Under the pieces are notes generated by a model. The model was not told the DNA's origin. It did no database searches and was given only the letters and a program-made list of their open reading frames with translations. A stretch of DNA of 6,256 bases from Oligoflexia bacterium (GTDB lineage: Bacteria; Bdellovibrionota; UBA1018; CAIMNF01), in the NCBI GenBank assembly GCA_903842755.1, contig CAIMNF010000114.1, positions 1-6,256 on the forward strand, read 5' to 3'. Below, piece after piece: positions 1 to 5,510 of this stretch; within the stretch, counting starts at the first letter, position 1; every line of letters starts with the position of its first letter. Made by a program: the position numbers and the translations under genes.

Positions 1-3
1 ATA

Positions 4-22
4 ATAATACGAATAGTATTAT
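4..22. repeat. Inverted repeat ATAATAC-5-GTATTAT
   Basis: Positions 4-10 (ATAATAC) are the exact reverse complement of 16-22 (GTATTAT), with a 5-base centre GAATA. The arms are almost all A/T, so the hairpin would be weak. It could be a protein-binding dyad or the tail of an element lying left of the window. It lies over 200 bases from the next start codon, so its role is unknown. Confidence 0.4.
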
Positions 23-50
23 ACCTGTTTAAACTTGCTTTCTGCATTCT

Positions 51-68
51 CGATAAGAAAAGTTATCG
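51..68. repeat. Inverted repeat CGATAA-6-TTATCG
   Basis: Positions 51-56 and 63-68 are perfect reverse complements, with the 6-base loop GAAAAG. No T-run follows, so it is not a typical intrinsic terminator. It may be an operator-like dyad in the region upstream of the gene at 239, or chance in AT-rich DNA. Confidence 0.35.
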
Positions 69-222
69 CGAATAAAGTGAATTTTGAAATTTCGATTGTA
101 GTTAAAAACCTACATAAACAGACTTTCTCGATACTCTTCCTCGGTATATCAGCACACGCGATTGGCATAGAATTGGCAGGCACTGGATGGACAGATTGCA
201 TCACTTGAAAACAATGAATCTA

Positions 223-228
223 AAGGAG
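223..228 (+). promoter_or_regulatory. Shine-Dalgarno of the secreted-protein gene
   Basis: AAGGAG at 223-228 lies 10 bases before the ATG at 239. This strong site fixes the start and supports the gene being real despite its lack of recognised homology. Confidence 0.8.
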
Positions 229-238
229 ACTCTAAAAA

Positions 239-802
239 ATGAAGAATGCAGCTTTACTTTTCCTCGCGTTGGCACTGACTACCAGTTATTCGAAGGCAGA
301 ACCAATGCCCACAGGAGAAAATGACTATTTCCAGCAGTTTTTATTTGAGAACGAAGGCAGTTGTGCAATTCCCTCTCGATTGTCCTTTAAGGAAGTATCT
401 ACATGGAAACCATTCGAACTAGGATTAGATGGGCAAGTTCTTCAGTTGGCCGACCTAAACTTACAGCTGTTCAAAGATGGAACTTATTATGCAAGTTACT
501 CGGAGTTCGCTCCCAAAGAGATTGATCACCTCGGCGTCTACGTCACTACTTTCCAAAAAGAGTTAACCGGCATCTGGGTCGTCAAATGCGGTAAACTTTA
601 CGTAATCGGAATAGGTACAGGATTGCCGTCAAAGATCAGCGACAGTTTTGGAAATCAAGAAACTGACGGCATCTCATTTCAATTTGATACCGCAATTCAT
701 GACTCACGAATATTAAACGCTACCGTAAAACTTGGGCACACTTCAACAAATGTAGGCCCAAAAGGGATCTCGATTGACACTTACTGTGGTTTTAATCCTT
801 AG
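239..802 (+). CDS. Secreted protein of unknown function
   Basis: I do not recognise a family for this 187-residue protein. The N-terminus is a clear Sec signal peptide: K2, a hydrophobic core at about residues 4-15, and a Ser-Lys-Ala cleavage site, giving a mature protein from about Glu21. No Cys follows the signal, so it is not a lipoprotein. The mature part has no membrane segment and looks beta-rich, with alternating hydrophobic stretches such as FKDGTYY (78-84) and GIWVVKCGKLYVIG (111-124). The second resembles the 'G-x-W-x-v-x-x-g-x-L' strand pairs of small lipocalin-like beta-barrels, but this is only a resemblance. There are three cysteines (42, 117, 183). With no oxidised partner for one of them, a single disulfide plus a free thiol or a dimer is possible. 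The start is fixed by a strong AAGGAG. The gene is monocistronic, ending just before a strong terminator shared with fusA. Being real and exported is likely; function is unknown. Confidence 0.8.
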   Translation: MKNAALLFLALALTTSYSKAEPMPTGENDYFQQFLFENEGSCAIPSRLSFKEVSTWKPFELGLDGQVLQLADLNLQLFKDGTYYASYSEFAPKEIDHLGVYVTTFQKELTGIWVVKCGKLYVIGIGTGLPSKISDSFGNQETDGISFQFDTAIHDSRILNATVKLGHTSTNVGPKGISIDTYCGFNP

Positions 803-816
803 GTCTCAATGAAATG

Positions 817-854
817 GAAAAGGCCCTCTTTCGTTTTAAAAAGAGGGCCTTTTC
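817..854. terminator. Bidirectional intrinsic terminator between the secreted-protein gene and fusA
   Basis: A perfect 15-bp stem pairs 817-831 with 840-854 around an 8-base loop (832-839). The GC core is GGCCCTC/GAGGGCC, flanked by A-runs on the left arm and T-runs on the right. Each strand therefore presents a GC hairpin followed by a short U-tract. It lies 14 bases after the stop of the secreted-protein gene and 28 bases after the fusA stop, so it can end both converging transcripts. Confidence 0.92.
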
Positions 855-882
855 ATCTGATTCTATTGAATTTTAATGAATA

Positions 883-2997
883 TTACTTAGCTTCTTTAGC
901 CTTTTTCTCTTGGTATTTCTTTACCAATTCGTCTTGGACATTTCGCGGTGCCGGAGCATATTTCATAAACTCCATCGTGAACTCGCCCTTACCTTGAGTT
1001 GCAGAACGAATATCGGTTGAGTAACCGAACATTTCTGACAACGGTACCTCAGACTCCACGACGCAGTAACCATCTTGAGTCGCGCTGTTTAGAATAACTC
1101 CACGGCGTTGGTTAATTTGTCCCATTACAGAACCTTGAAATTCTTCTGGAGCAGAAACTTCAAGCTTCATGATTGGTTCAAGAACAACGGGAGTTGCGCG
1201 CTCATAAGCTTCCCGGAAAGCCATCAGCGCTGCTGTTTTAAAGGCTTGCTCGGACGAGTCTACCGCGTGGTAGGCACCATCGTTCACAATACAACGAACA
1301 CCAACGATCGGGAACCCAATCAATCGGCCTTCTTTAATTGCTTCTTTGAAGCCTTTGTCTACGGCAGGGATAAAGTTACGTGGAATCACTCCGCCCGTAA
1401 TTTCGTCGACGAATTCATATTGTAGCGCTGCATCCGCTGGCAATGGCTCGATGTATCCAGCCACCCGACCGAACTGACCCGATCCACCGGTTTGCTTTTT
1501 GTGCGTGTAATTGTATTCGCCTTTGGATTGAATGGTCTCGCGGTAAGCCACTTGCGGTTTACCGACGACCACTTCGCAATTATATTCGCGCTTCATGCGT
1601 TCGCAGTAAATTTCTAAGTGAAGCTCGCCCATCCCGCTAATAATGGTTTGATTCGACTCATCGTCACGATGAACACGGAACGTAGGATCTTCCTTCGTAA
1701 AGCGGTTCAACGCTTTAGAGAAATTTGTTTCGCCCGTTTTATCTTTGGGTTGAATTGCAAGTGAAATCACTGCATCGGGAACGAACATGGACGTCATGGA
1801 GTATTTAATTTTTCCATCGGTAAACGTATCGCCTGAGGAACACTCTACTCCGAACAGAGCGACAATGTCGCCCGCGCGTGCAGATTCCACATCGTTCATT
1901 TCGTTTGCGTGCATCCGGACCAAGCGAGGTACTTTTACGCGTTTGTCGTTGGTACTATTGACAATAAATTCACCTTTATTTAATTGGCCTTGGTAAACAC
2001 GCATGTAGGTGAGCTGACCGTAGCGTCCATCTTCCAGTTTAAATGCGAGCCCGACGAAAGGAAGCGTAGAGTCTGCCTTCAGCACAACTTCTGCCTCGTT
2101 ATTTCGTTGGTCTAGAGCGATATTTTCTTTCTCGGTTGGGTTTGGCAAATAGTACGTTACTCCATCCAAAAGAAGCTGAACGCCTTTGTTTTTATAAGCC
2201 GAGCCTACAAATACTGGCGTCAAGTTCAGCGACAACGTTCCTTTACGAATCGCTGCGCGGAGTTCGTCTACAGAGATTTCTTCACCGCTCAAATATTTTT
2301 CGCCGACGACATCATCGAACTCGGCTGCCGCAGAGACTAAATCTTCACGGAACTTATCGCACTCGGCCTTAATGTCGTCAGGGATTGCTTCCTCACGGAT
2401 TTTTTCACCGTTTTCGCCGTCAAAGTAAAACGCCTTCATTTGGACGAGGTCTACAACACCCTTAAATTGGTCTTCCGCACCGATCGGATACATCACTAAT
2501 TGAGCATTATGTCGAAGCTTATCGCGCAATTGCTGCATGCCGCGGAACGGGTTTGCTCCCGCACGGTCCATTTTATTTACAAAACACAAGCGAGGAACTT
2601 TGTAGCGCTTCATTTGTCGGTCGACCGTGATCGATTGGGATTGCACCCCTGAAACGGAACAAAGAACAAGGACTGCTCCATCTAACACCCGAAGAGCCCG
2701 TTCTACTTCGATGGTGAAATCCACGTGGCCCGGAGTGTCGATTAGGTTGATGTTAAACCCTTTCCACACGCAATAAGTCGCTGCAGATTGAATAGTGATC
2801 CCTTTTTCGCGCTCCAGTTCCATGAAGTCCATGGTCGCGCCCACTTGGTCTTTTCCTTTGACTTCGTGGATGGAGTGAATCTTGGAGGTGTAAAACAAAA
2901 TCCGCTCAGAGAGAGTTGTTTTTCCTGAGTCAATGTGTGCAGAGATACCGATGTTTCGGATTTTCTCGATGGGTACCTTTGTTGTTTCTTCGGCCAT
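883..2997 (-). CDS. fusA: Translation elongation factor G, EF-G1/mtEFG1-like type
   Basis: This GTPase drives ribosomal translocation of tRNA and mRNA in the cytoplasm. The 704 residues match the usual length. The G domain has a P-loop AHIDSGKT (20-27), switch I KGITI (65-69), DTPGH (87-91) with the catalytic His91, NKMD (141-144) and a G5 SAYKNKG (266-272). Domain II follows at about 300-400 and domain III with ISGMGELHLEIY (453-464). Domain IV carries HKKQTGGSGQFGRV (499-512) and the decoding-site tip DGAYHAVDSSE (573-583). Domain V ends with FGYSTDIRSATQGKGEFTME (657-676). The ISAHIDSGKTTL, HEVKGKD and TIQSAATY segments match mitochondrial EF-G1 (human GFM1) and bacterial spdEFG1 rather than classical fusA, which usually has AHIDAGKTTTTE. 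The gene stands alone, without rpsL, rpsG or tuf, and has its own terminator and leader. The start is set by AGGAG seven bases upstream. All motifs are intact. Function is near certain; subtype is inference from remembered sequences. Confidence 0.97.
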   Translation of the reverse strand: MAEETTKVPIEKIRNIGISAHIDSGKTTLSERILFYTSKIHSIHEVKGKDQVGATMDFMELEREKGITIQSAATYCVWKGFNINLIDTPGHVDFTIEVERALRVLDGAVLVLCSVSGVQSQSITVDRQMKRYKVPRLCFVNKMDRAGANPFRGMQQLRDKLRHNAQLVMYPIGAEDQFKGVVDLVQMKAFYFDGENGEKIREEAIPDDIKAECDKFREDLVSAAAEFDDVVGEKYLSGEEISVDELRAAIRKGTLSLNLTPVFVGSAYKNKGVQLLLDGVTYYLPNPTEKENIALDQRNNEAEVVLKADSTLPFVGLAFKLEDGRYGQLTYMRVYQGQLNKGEFIVNSTNDKRVKVPRLVRMHANEMNDVESARAGDIVALFGVECSSGDTFTDGKIKYSMTSMFVPDAVISLAIQPKDKTGETNFSKALNRFTKEDPTFRVHRDDESNQTIISGMGELHLEIYCERMKREYNCEVVVGKPQVAYRETIQSKGEYNYTHKKQTGGSGQFGRVAGYIEPLPADAALQYEFVDEITGGVIPRNFIPAVDKGFKEAIKEGRLIGFPIVGVRCIVNDGAYHAVDSSEQAFKTAALMAFREAYERATPVVLEPIMKLEVSAPEEFQGSVMGQINQRRGVILNSATQDGYCVVESEVPLSEMFGYSTDIRSATQGKGEFTMEFMKYAPAPRNVQDELVKKYQEKKAKEAK

Positions 2998-3004
2998 GAT
3001 TTTG

Positions 3005-3009
3005 CTCCT
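3005..3009 (-). promoter_or_regulatory. Shine-Dalgarno of fusA
   Basis: Read on the minus strand, AGGAG (within GGTAGGAG) sits 7 bases before the fusA ATG at 2997. It confirms the start giving MAEETTKVPIEKIRN. It contrasts with the SD-less divergent gene orn. Confidence 0.85.
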
Positions 3010-3037
3010 ACCTTTATTTTTCGTGAGTCAAAGCGAG

Positions 3038-3055
3038 CCCCTCGGGGGTGCCCCC
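3038..3055 (-). promoter_or_regulatory. Alternating G/C runs: mutually exclusive hairpins in the fusA leader
   Basis: On the fusA strand, five G (3055-3051), CA, five C (3048-3044), GA and four G (3041-3038) follow each other. The middle C-run can pair with either flanking G-run, so the two hairpins exclude each other. The downstream G-run lies about 29 bases before the AGGAG. This could be an attenuator-like or stability element in the 5' UTR, provided transcription starts upstream as the promoter candidate suggests. It matches no riboswitch or ribosomal leader known to me. Confidence 0.4.
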
Positions 3056-3082
3056 ACGATCGTTGCTTTAACATTAATTTTT

Positions 3083-3111
3083 GGTTAACCCTAGTAATTA
3101 CCTGACGGTAA
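3083..3111. repeat. Two palindromic sites in the fusA/orn divergent region
   Basis: GGTTAACC at 3083-3090 is an 8-base perfect palindrome. TTACC-TGAC-GGTAA at 3098-3111 is a 5-bp arm inverted repeat with a 4-base centre. They lie 17-45 bases downstream of the candidate fusA -10 and upstream of the orn promoter, where regulator-binding dyads would be placed. Short dyads occur by chance, so a regulatory role is only a suggestion. Confidence 0.35.
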
Positions 3112-3127
3112 GGCTTGTTGCAATCAA

Positions 3128-3158
3128 ATTAAACACAATCAACAAAATGCATTGTAAA
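3128..3158 (-). promoter_or_regulatory. Candidate sigma-70-type promoter of fusA
   Basis: On the minus strand TTTACA (3158-3153, 5/6 match to TTGACA) is followed after 19 bases by TTTAAT (3133-3128, 5/6 match to TATAAT). The spacer is at the long end. If used, the transcript would carry a leader of about 125 nt containing the GC-run hairpins. Alternative weaker promoters closer to the gene cannot be excluded. Confidence 0.4.
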
Positions 3159-3181
3159 CGGGCCGTTTTGCTCGTTATAAT
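3152..3181 (+). promoter_or_regulatory. Promoter of orn, perfect TATAAT placed just before the start codon
   Basis: A perfect -10 TATAAT at 3176-3181 is preceded by TTGTAA (3152-3157, 4/6) at an 18-base spacing. Seven bases past the end of the -10 gives a start at about 3188, only about 3 nt before the orn ATG at 3191, so the mRNA should be leaderless or nearly so. The -35 overlaps the candidate fusA -35 on the other strand. Confidence 0.7.
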
Positions 3182-3190
3182 AGACCGAAT

Positions 3191-3733
3191 ATGGCAAAAA
3201 AATACCTGTTGTGGATGGACCTGGAAATGACCGGATTGGATGAAAAGTCCGATCGGATCCTTGAAATTGCGGCCATCATTACCGATTACGAGCTTAATTC
3301 CGTGGCCCAAAAACACTACATTGTCTACCAACCCCAATCCGTCCTGGACGGAATGAACGACTGGTGCAAAGAAACCCACGGCAAGAGCGGGCTTACGGCT
3401 TTAGTGGCTTCCGGAACCCCGCTCGATCAGGTGGAAAAAGACCTTTGCGCATGGGTAAATCAGCATTTTGGAAATAAAAAAGGCAAGGACGGGGCGGTTT
3501 TGGCGGGGAACTCGATTCATAATGATCGTAGGTTTATCGACACCTATATGCCCCAATTTGCCGATCTTCTTCATTACCGAATGGTCGACGTGAGCTCATT
3601 TAAAGAGGTTTTTCGAGAACGGTGGCACCTTAAATTTGAAAAACAAAATCCGCATCGCGCAATTGATGATTTAAAAGAATCGATTGCGGAACTTGGACAT
3701 TATTTAAGCTTTGTGAAAATTCCACATTCTTAA
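3191..3733 (+). CDS. orn: Oligoribonuclease (DEDDh 3'-5' exoribonuclease)
   Basis: Orn is a cytoplasmic metal-dependent exonuclease that clears 2-5-nt RNA fragments, mainly dinucleotides, at the end of mRNA decay. It also removes pGpG from c-di-GMP turnover. At 180 residues it matches the family (about 181 in E. coli). All DEDDh residues are visible: Asp10 and Glu12 in WMDLEMTGLD, Asp112 in GNSIHNDRRFID, and His155 with Asp160 in HRAIDDLKESIAELGHY. The MVDVSSFKE segment (131-139) is also typical. The start is firm: an in-frame TAA lies at 3155-3157, no other start lies between, and M1 aligns with the family N-terminus. There is no Shine-Dalgarno, and the TATAAT lies so close that the transcript should be essentially leaderless. 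It is divergent from fusA and ends 4 bp from the convergent msrC stop, without an obvious terminator. Confidence is very high. Confidence 0.97.
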   Translation: MAKKYLLWMDLEMTGLDEKSDRILEIAAIITDYELNSVAQKHYIVYQPQSVLDGMNDWCKETHGKSGLTALVASGTPLDQVEKDLCAWVNQHFGNKKGKDGAVLAGNSIHNDRRFIDTYMPQFADLLHYRMVDVSSFKEVFRERWHLKFEKQNPHRAIDDLKESIAELGHYLSFVKIPHS

Positions 3734-3737
3734 AGTT

Positions 3738-4220
3738 TTAAACGTCTAGCGCCAGTAAGATTCGCGCCAAGGCACAAGCATCCACTTCATCAAAATGGTC
3801 CAGATGTTCCGAATCCACGTCTAACACTCCGACCACGGCTTTAGACTTTCGTGAAAACACGGGTACAACGATCTCGGAACGCGAAAGCGAGCTGCACGCA
3901 ATGTGATCCGGAAATTTTTCAACGTCGGGTACGATTAATGTTTGCCCGTTTTTCCACGCAGTCCCGCAAACTCCCCTGCCCATCGAAATGCGCGTGCACG
4001 CTACCGGTCCTTGGAACGGGCCCAAGACTAAATCACGATCTTTTACCCAATAAAAACCGACCCAAAGGAAAGAAAAGGTCTCTTTTAAAGCGGCGCTAAT
4101 ATTTGCAAGATTGGCAATCAAATCGGGCTCGCCTTCGATGAGCGCCAAAATTTGGGGAATTAATTGATCGTATTTTTCTTGTTTCGATGCGGTGGAATCA
4201 ACGACGATGGATTCGGCCAT
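3738..4220 (-). CDS. msrC: Free methionine-(R)-sulfoxide reductase (GAF-domain, fRMsr)
   Basis: This single GAF-domain enzyme reduces free Met-R-sulfoxide to methionine in the cytoplasm, normally using thioredoxin. From the chosen start it has 160 residues, the normal family size. The three signature cysteines are present at 75 (GPVACTRI), 85 (GRGVCGTAW) and 109 (DHIACSSLSRSEIVVP). Their 10- and 24-residue spacings equal those of E. coli MsrC Cys84/94/118. Also typical are FSFLWVGFYWV (49-59) and VVGVLDVDSEHLDHFDE (129-145). I chose the ATG at 4220 (MAESIVVDS), two bases after the xth stop. An upstream ATG at 4253 would add 11 residues and overlap xth by 31 bp, and those residues are not family-like. 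Ahead of 4220 is only a weak purine stretch (GAAGAA), consistent with translational coupling. It is the last gene of the three-gene operon and has no clear terminator. Function is well supported. Confidence 0.93.
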   Translation of the reverse strand: MAESIVVDSTASKQEKYDQLIPQILALIEGEPDLIANLANISAALKETFSFLWVGFYWVKDRDLVLGPFQGPVACTRISMGRGVCGTAWKNGQTLIVPDVEKFPDHIACSSLSRSEIVVPVFSRKSKAVVGVLDVDSEHLDHFDEVDACALARILLALDV

Positions 4221-4222
4221 AA

Positions 4223-4990
4223 TTAATTCTTCATTTCTAAAAAAATAGGGCAATGGTCGGATCCCATCACCTCGGGTTGAATTCCAATTTCTTTGACTCG
4301 GTCCACTAAATCGGCGGAAACCGTATGATAATCAATCCGCCAGCCCACGTTATTTGCCCGTGCATTTGCTCGGTAACTCCACCACGAATAGTGCCCTTTT
4401 TCGTTCGGATGGCGCTCCCTAAAAACGTCGCGCATTCCTGCCTTCAGATAATCCGTCATCCACATGCGTTCTTCCAGATAAAACCCAGGTGAGTCTTCGT
4501 TCGATTTTGCGTTTTTGAGATCCAGCTCCGTATGCGCCACATTGTAATCCCCACACACAATGACCGATTTGCCTTTCTTTTGGGCGGTCACGCAGAACTT
4601 TTTCATTTCTTCGCAAAAACCAAGTTTATAGGATAAACGGGCGCGCTCGGGCTGAGAATTTGGAAAATAAGCGTTGATATAGAAGTACTCTTTGAATTCT
4701 AAAATTTGAACCCGCCCCTCTTGGTCAAATTCGGGCACACCAAACCCCGCCTGGTAACTTAATGGTTTAATTTTAGACCACGTCGCTGTCCCGCTGTATC
4801 CAGGCTTAGTGGCGGCATTCCAATAAAGATGGTAGCCCGAGTGATTTATTGCGGCGGGATCAATTTGGTGATCGTGTGCTTTCACTTCCTGGAGAGAGAC
4901 GACGTCAGCATCGATTTTTTTGAACCAATCCAGATATCCTTTATTCAGAACCGCCCGATACCCATTTACGTTCCAACAATAAAAACGCAT
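4223..4990 (-). CDS. xth: Exodeoxyribonuclease III / class II AP endonuclease
   Basis: The enzyme cuts the backbone 5' to abasic sites and removes blocked 3' ends in base-excision repair; family members also degrade dsDNA 3'-5'. The 255 residues form one Exo/Endo/Phosphatase domain with every catalytic element: CWNVNGYRA (Asn7), SLQEVKAHD (Glu35), YFPN (Tyr108), CGDYNVAHTELDLKN (Asp148, Asn150), GWRIDYHTVS (Asp220), and GSDHCPIFLEM (Asp245-His246). The SWWSYRANARANNVGWRIDY segment (202-221) resembles the Bacillus ExoA/APE1 branch (SWW-Y-ARA-N-GWR-DY) as much as E. coli XthA. The start at 4990 gives MRFYCWNVNG, exactly the family N-terminus. It is preceded by GGTGGGG at 4999-5005, 8 bases upstream, lying in the last codons of the hotdog gene. 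The gap to that gene is 4 nt and to msrC 2 nt, so the three are surely cotranscribed. No anomalies are seen. Confidence 0.96.
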   Translation of the reverse strand: MRFYCWNVNGYRAVLNKGYLDWFKKIDADVVSLQEVKAHDHQIDPAAINHSGYHLYWNAATKPGYSGTATWSKIKPLSYQAGFGVPEFDQEGRVQILEFKEYFYINAYFPNSQPERARLSYKLGFCEEMKKFCVTAQKKGKSVIVCGDYNVAHTELDLKNAKSNEDSPGFYLEERMWMTDYLKAGMRDVFRERHPNEKGHYSWWSYRANARANNVGWRIDYHTVSADLVDRVKEIGIQPEVMGSDHCPIFLEMKN

Positions 4991-4994
4991 GAAT

Positions 4995-5510
4995 TTATCC
5001 CCACCGATGAAAAGCCGGATGGCCAGGTTTTACCGCTACAAATATTCCGACACAAGTCGCAGTCACTTGATCACCAGAACTTAAGGTTGCTTCAATTTTT
5101 ACGCGATCTGCTTTCATTTCTACCGGATGGGCGCGAAGGATAATCGTTTGGTTTGAAGGCGTTGGGGCCCTGAGCTTTACATGAAAATCTGCGGTCACAG
5201 TGCACGGCGGCTGCTCTAAGCCTTGAGCGTTCATCAGTGCCGTCGTTGCAGTCCAATTGGAGTGGCAATCCAGCAAAGCTCCGATGATTCCACCGTTGAT
5301 CATTCCCGGAAATGCTTCTTGATAAGGGGATGGTTTAAACTCAGCTCGAGTGGATCCTGGTGGGAGACCTGGGGTTAGGTCCGGATAACTTTTTATTTTT
5401 AAACCTTTTTCGTTGGCGGGGCCACAGCCAAAGCAAATGCTGTTTGGAGCAAAACGGTCCTGTAAGCTAAGATTCGAAGCGGCATTTTCCATGGAAGCAA
5501 CAGTTAACAT
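4995..5510 (-). CDS. PaaI/4HBT-like hotdog thioesterase with N-terminal CxxC
   Basis: This is a 171-residue hotdog-fold protein of the PaaI/THEM4-like acyl-CoA thioesterase type; its substrate is unknown. The N-terminal ICFGCGPANEKGLKIKS (25-41) is the signature of the CFGCG-P-N-x-GL subfamily. The hotdog helix follows as GMINGGIIGALLDCHSNW (69-86), with strands TVTADFHVKLRAPTP (104-118) and beyond. Most relatives have HGG where this has Asn72-Gly-Gly; Asp81 in the helix is retained as a candidate catalytic acid. Cys26 and Cys29 form a CxxC. The start is uncertain: ATG 5510 is the first after an in-frame TGA at 5517-5519, ATG 5492 (Met7) is an alternative, and neither has a clear Shine-Dalgarno. 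The gene heads the operon with xth (4-nt gap) and msrC, and diverges from nagB across 45 bp. A housekeeping or detoxifying thioesterase role is inference. Confidence 0.85.
   Translation of the reverse strand: MLTVASMENAASNLSLQDRFAPNSICFGCGPANEKGLKIKSYPDLTPGLPPGSTRAEFKPSPYQEAFPGMINGGIIGALLDCHSNWTATTALMNAQGLEQPPCTVTADFHVKLRAPTPSNQTIILRAHPVEMKADRVKIEATLSSGDQVTATCVGIFVAVKPGHPAFHRWG
4999..5005 (-). promoter_or_regulatory. Shine-Dalgarno of xth inside the end of the hotdog gene
   Basis: GGTGGGG read on the minus strand lies 8 bases before the xth ATG at 4990. It overlaps the last codons of the upstream gene, so xth can be initiated independently while being cotranscribed. Confidence 0.65.

Larger units (their letters stand above)
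1..238. other. AT-rich gene-free upstream region with short inverted repeats
   Basis: I see no supportable gene here. The first 120 bases are very AT-rich (about 27% G+C by hand count). They hold several dyads: a 7-bp arm repeat at 4-10/16-22, a 6-bp arm repeat at 51-56/63-68 and a 5-bp arm repeat at 97-101/110-114. The region presumably carries the promoter of the secreted-protein gene at 239. However, I could not find a convincing -35/-10 pair; TATATC at 145-150 is the best -10-like hexamer and has no good -35 partner. A 61-codon minus-strand reading frame (204-19) has no ribosome binding site and no recognisable content. Confidence 0.6.

Noticed and set aside
19..204. 61-codon minus-strand reading frame in the left intergenic region
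   Set aside because: It has no Shine-Dalgarno before the ATG at 204 and no recognisable motif. A stretch this short can stay open by chance.
809..997. 62-codon plus-strand frame running across the terminator into the fusA 3' end
   Set aside because: It passes through the terminator hairpin and lies antisense to fusA. It has no ribosome site or family features.
1108..2372. Several plus-strand frames of 65-105 codons within fusA
   Set aside because: They are antisense shadows of a full-length, motif-perfect EF-G and lack initiation signals.
2742..3074. 110-codon minus-strand frame overlapping the fusA start
   Set aside because: It is a frame-shifted shadow of the fusA 5' end plus leader. Its composition is basic and low-quality, and no ribosome site was seen.
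3098..3379. 93-codon minus-strand frame opposite the start of orn
   Set aside because: It is antisense to a well-identified orn and spans the promoter region. No supporting signal was seen.
3851..4099. 82-codon plus-strand frame within msrC
   Set aside because: It is antisense to a gene whose catalytic cysteines are all intact, with no own initiation site.
4221..4253. Upstream start for msrC at 4253 overlapping xth by 31 bp
   Set aside because: The extra 11 residues are not family-like, and the ATG at 4220 lies neatly two bases after the xth stop with the right protein length.
4829..5143. 104-codon plus-strand frame across the xth/hotdog junction
   Set aside because: It is antisense to two well-supported genes and their tight junction.
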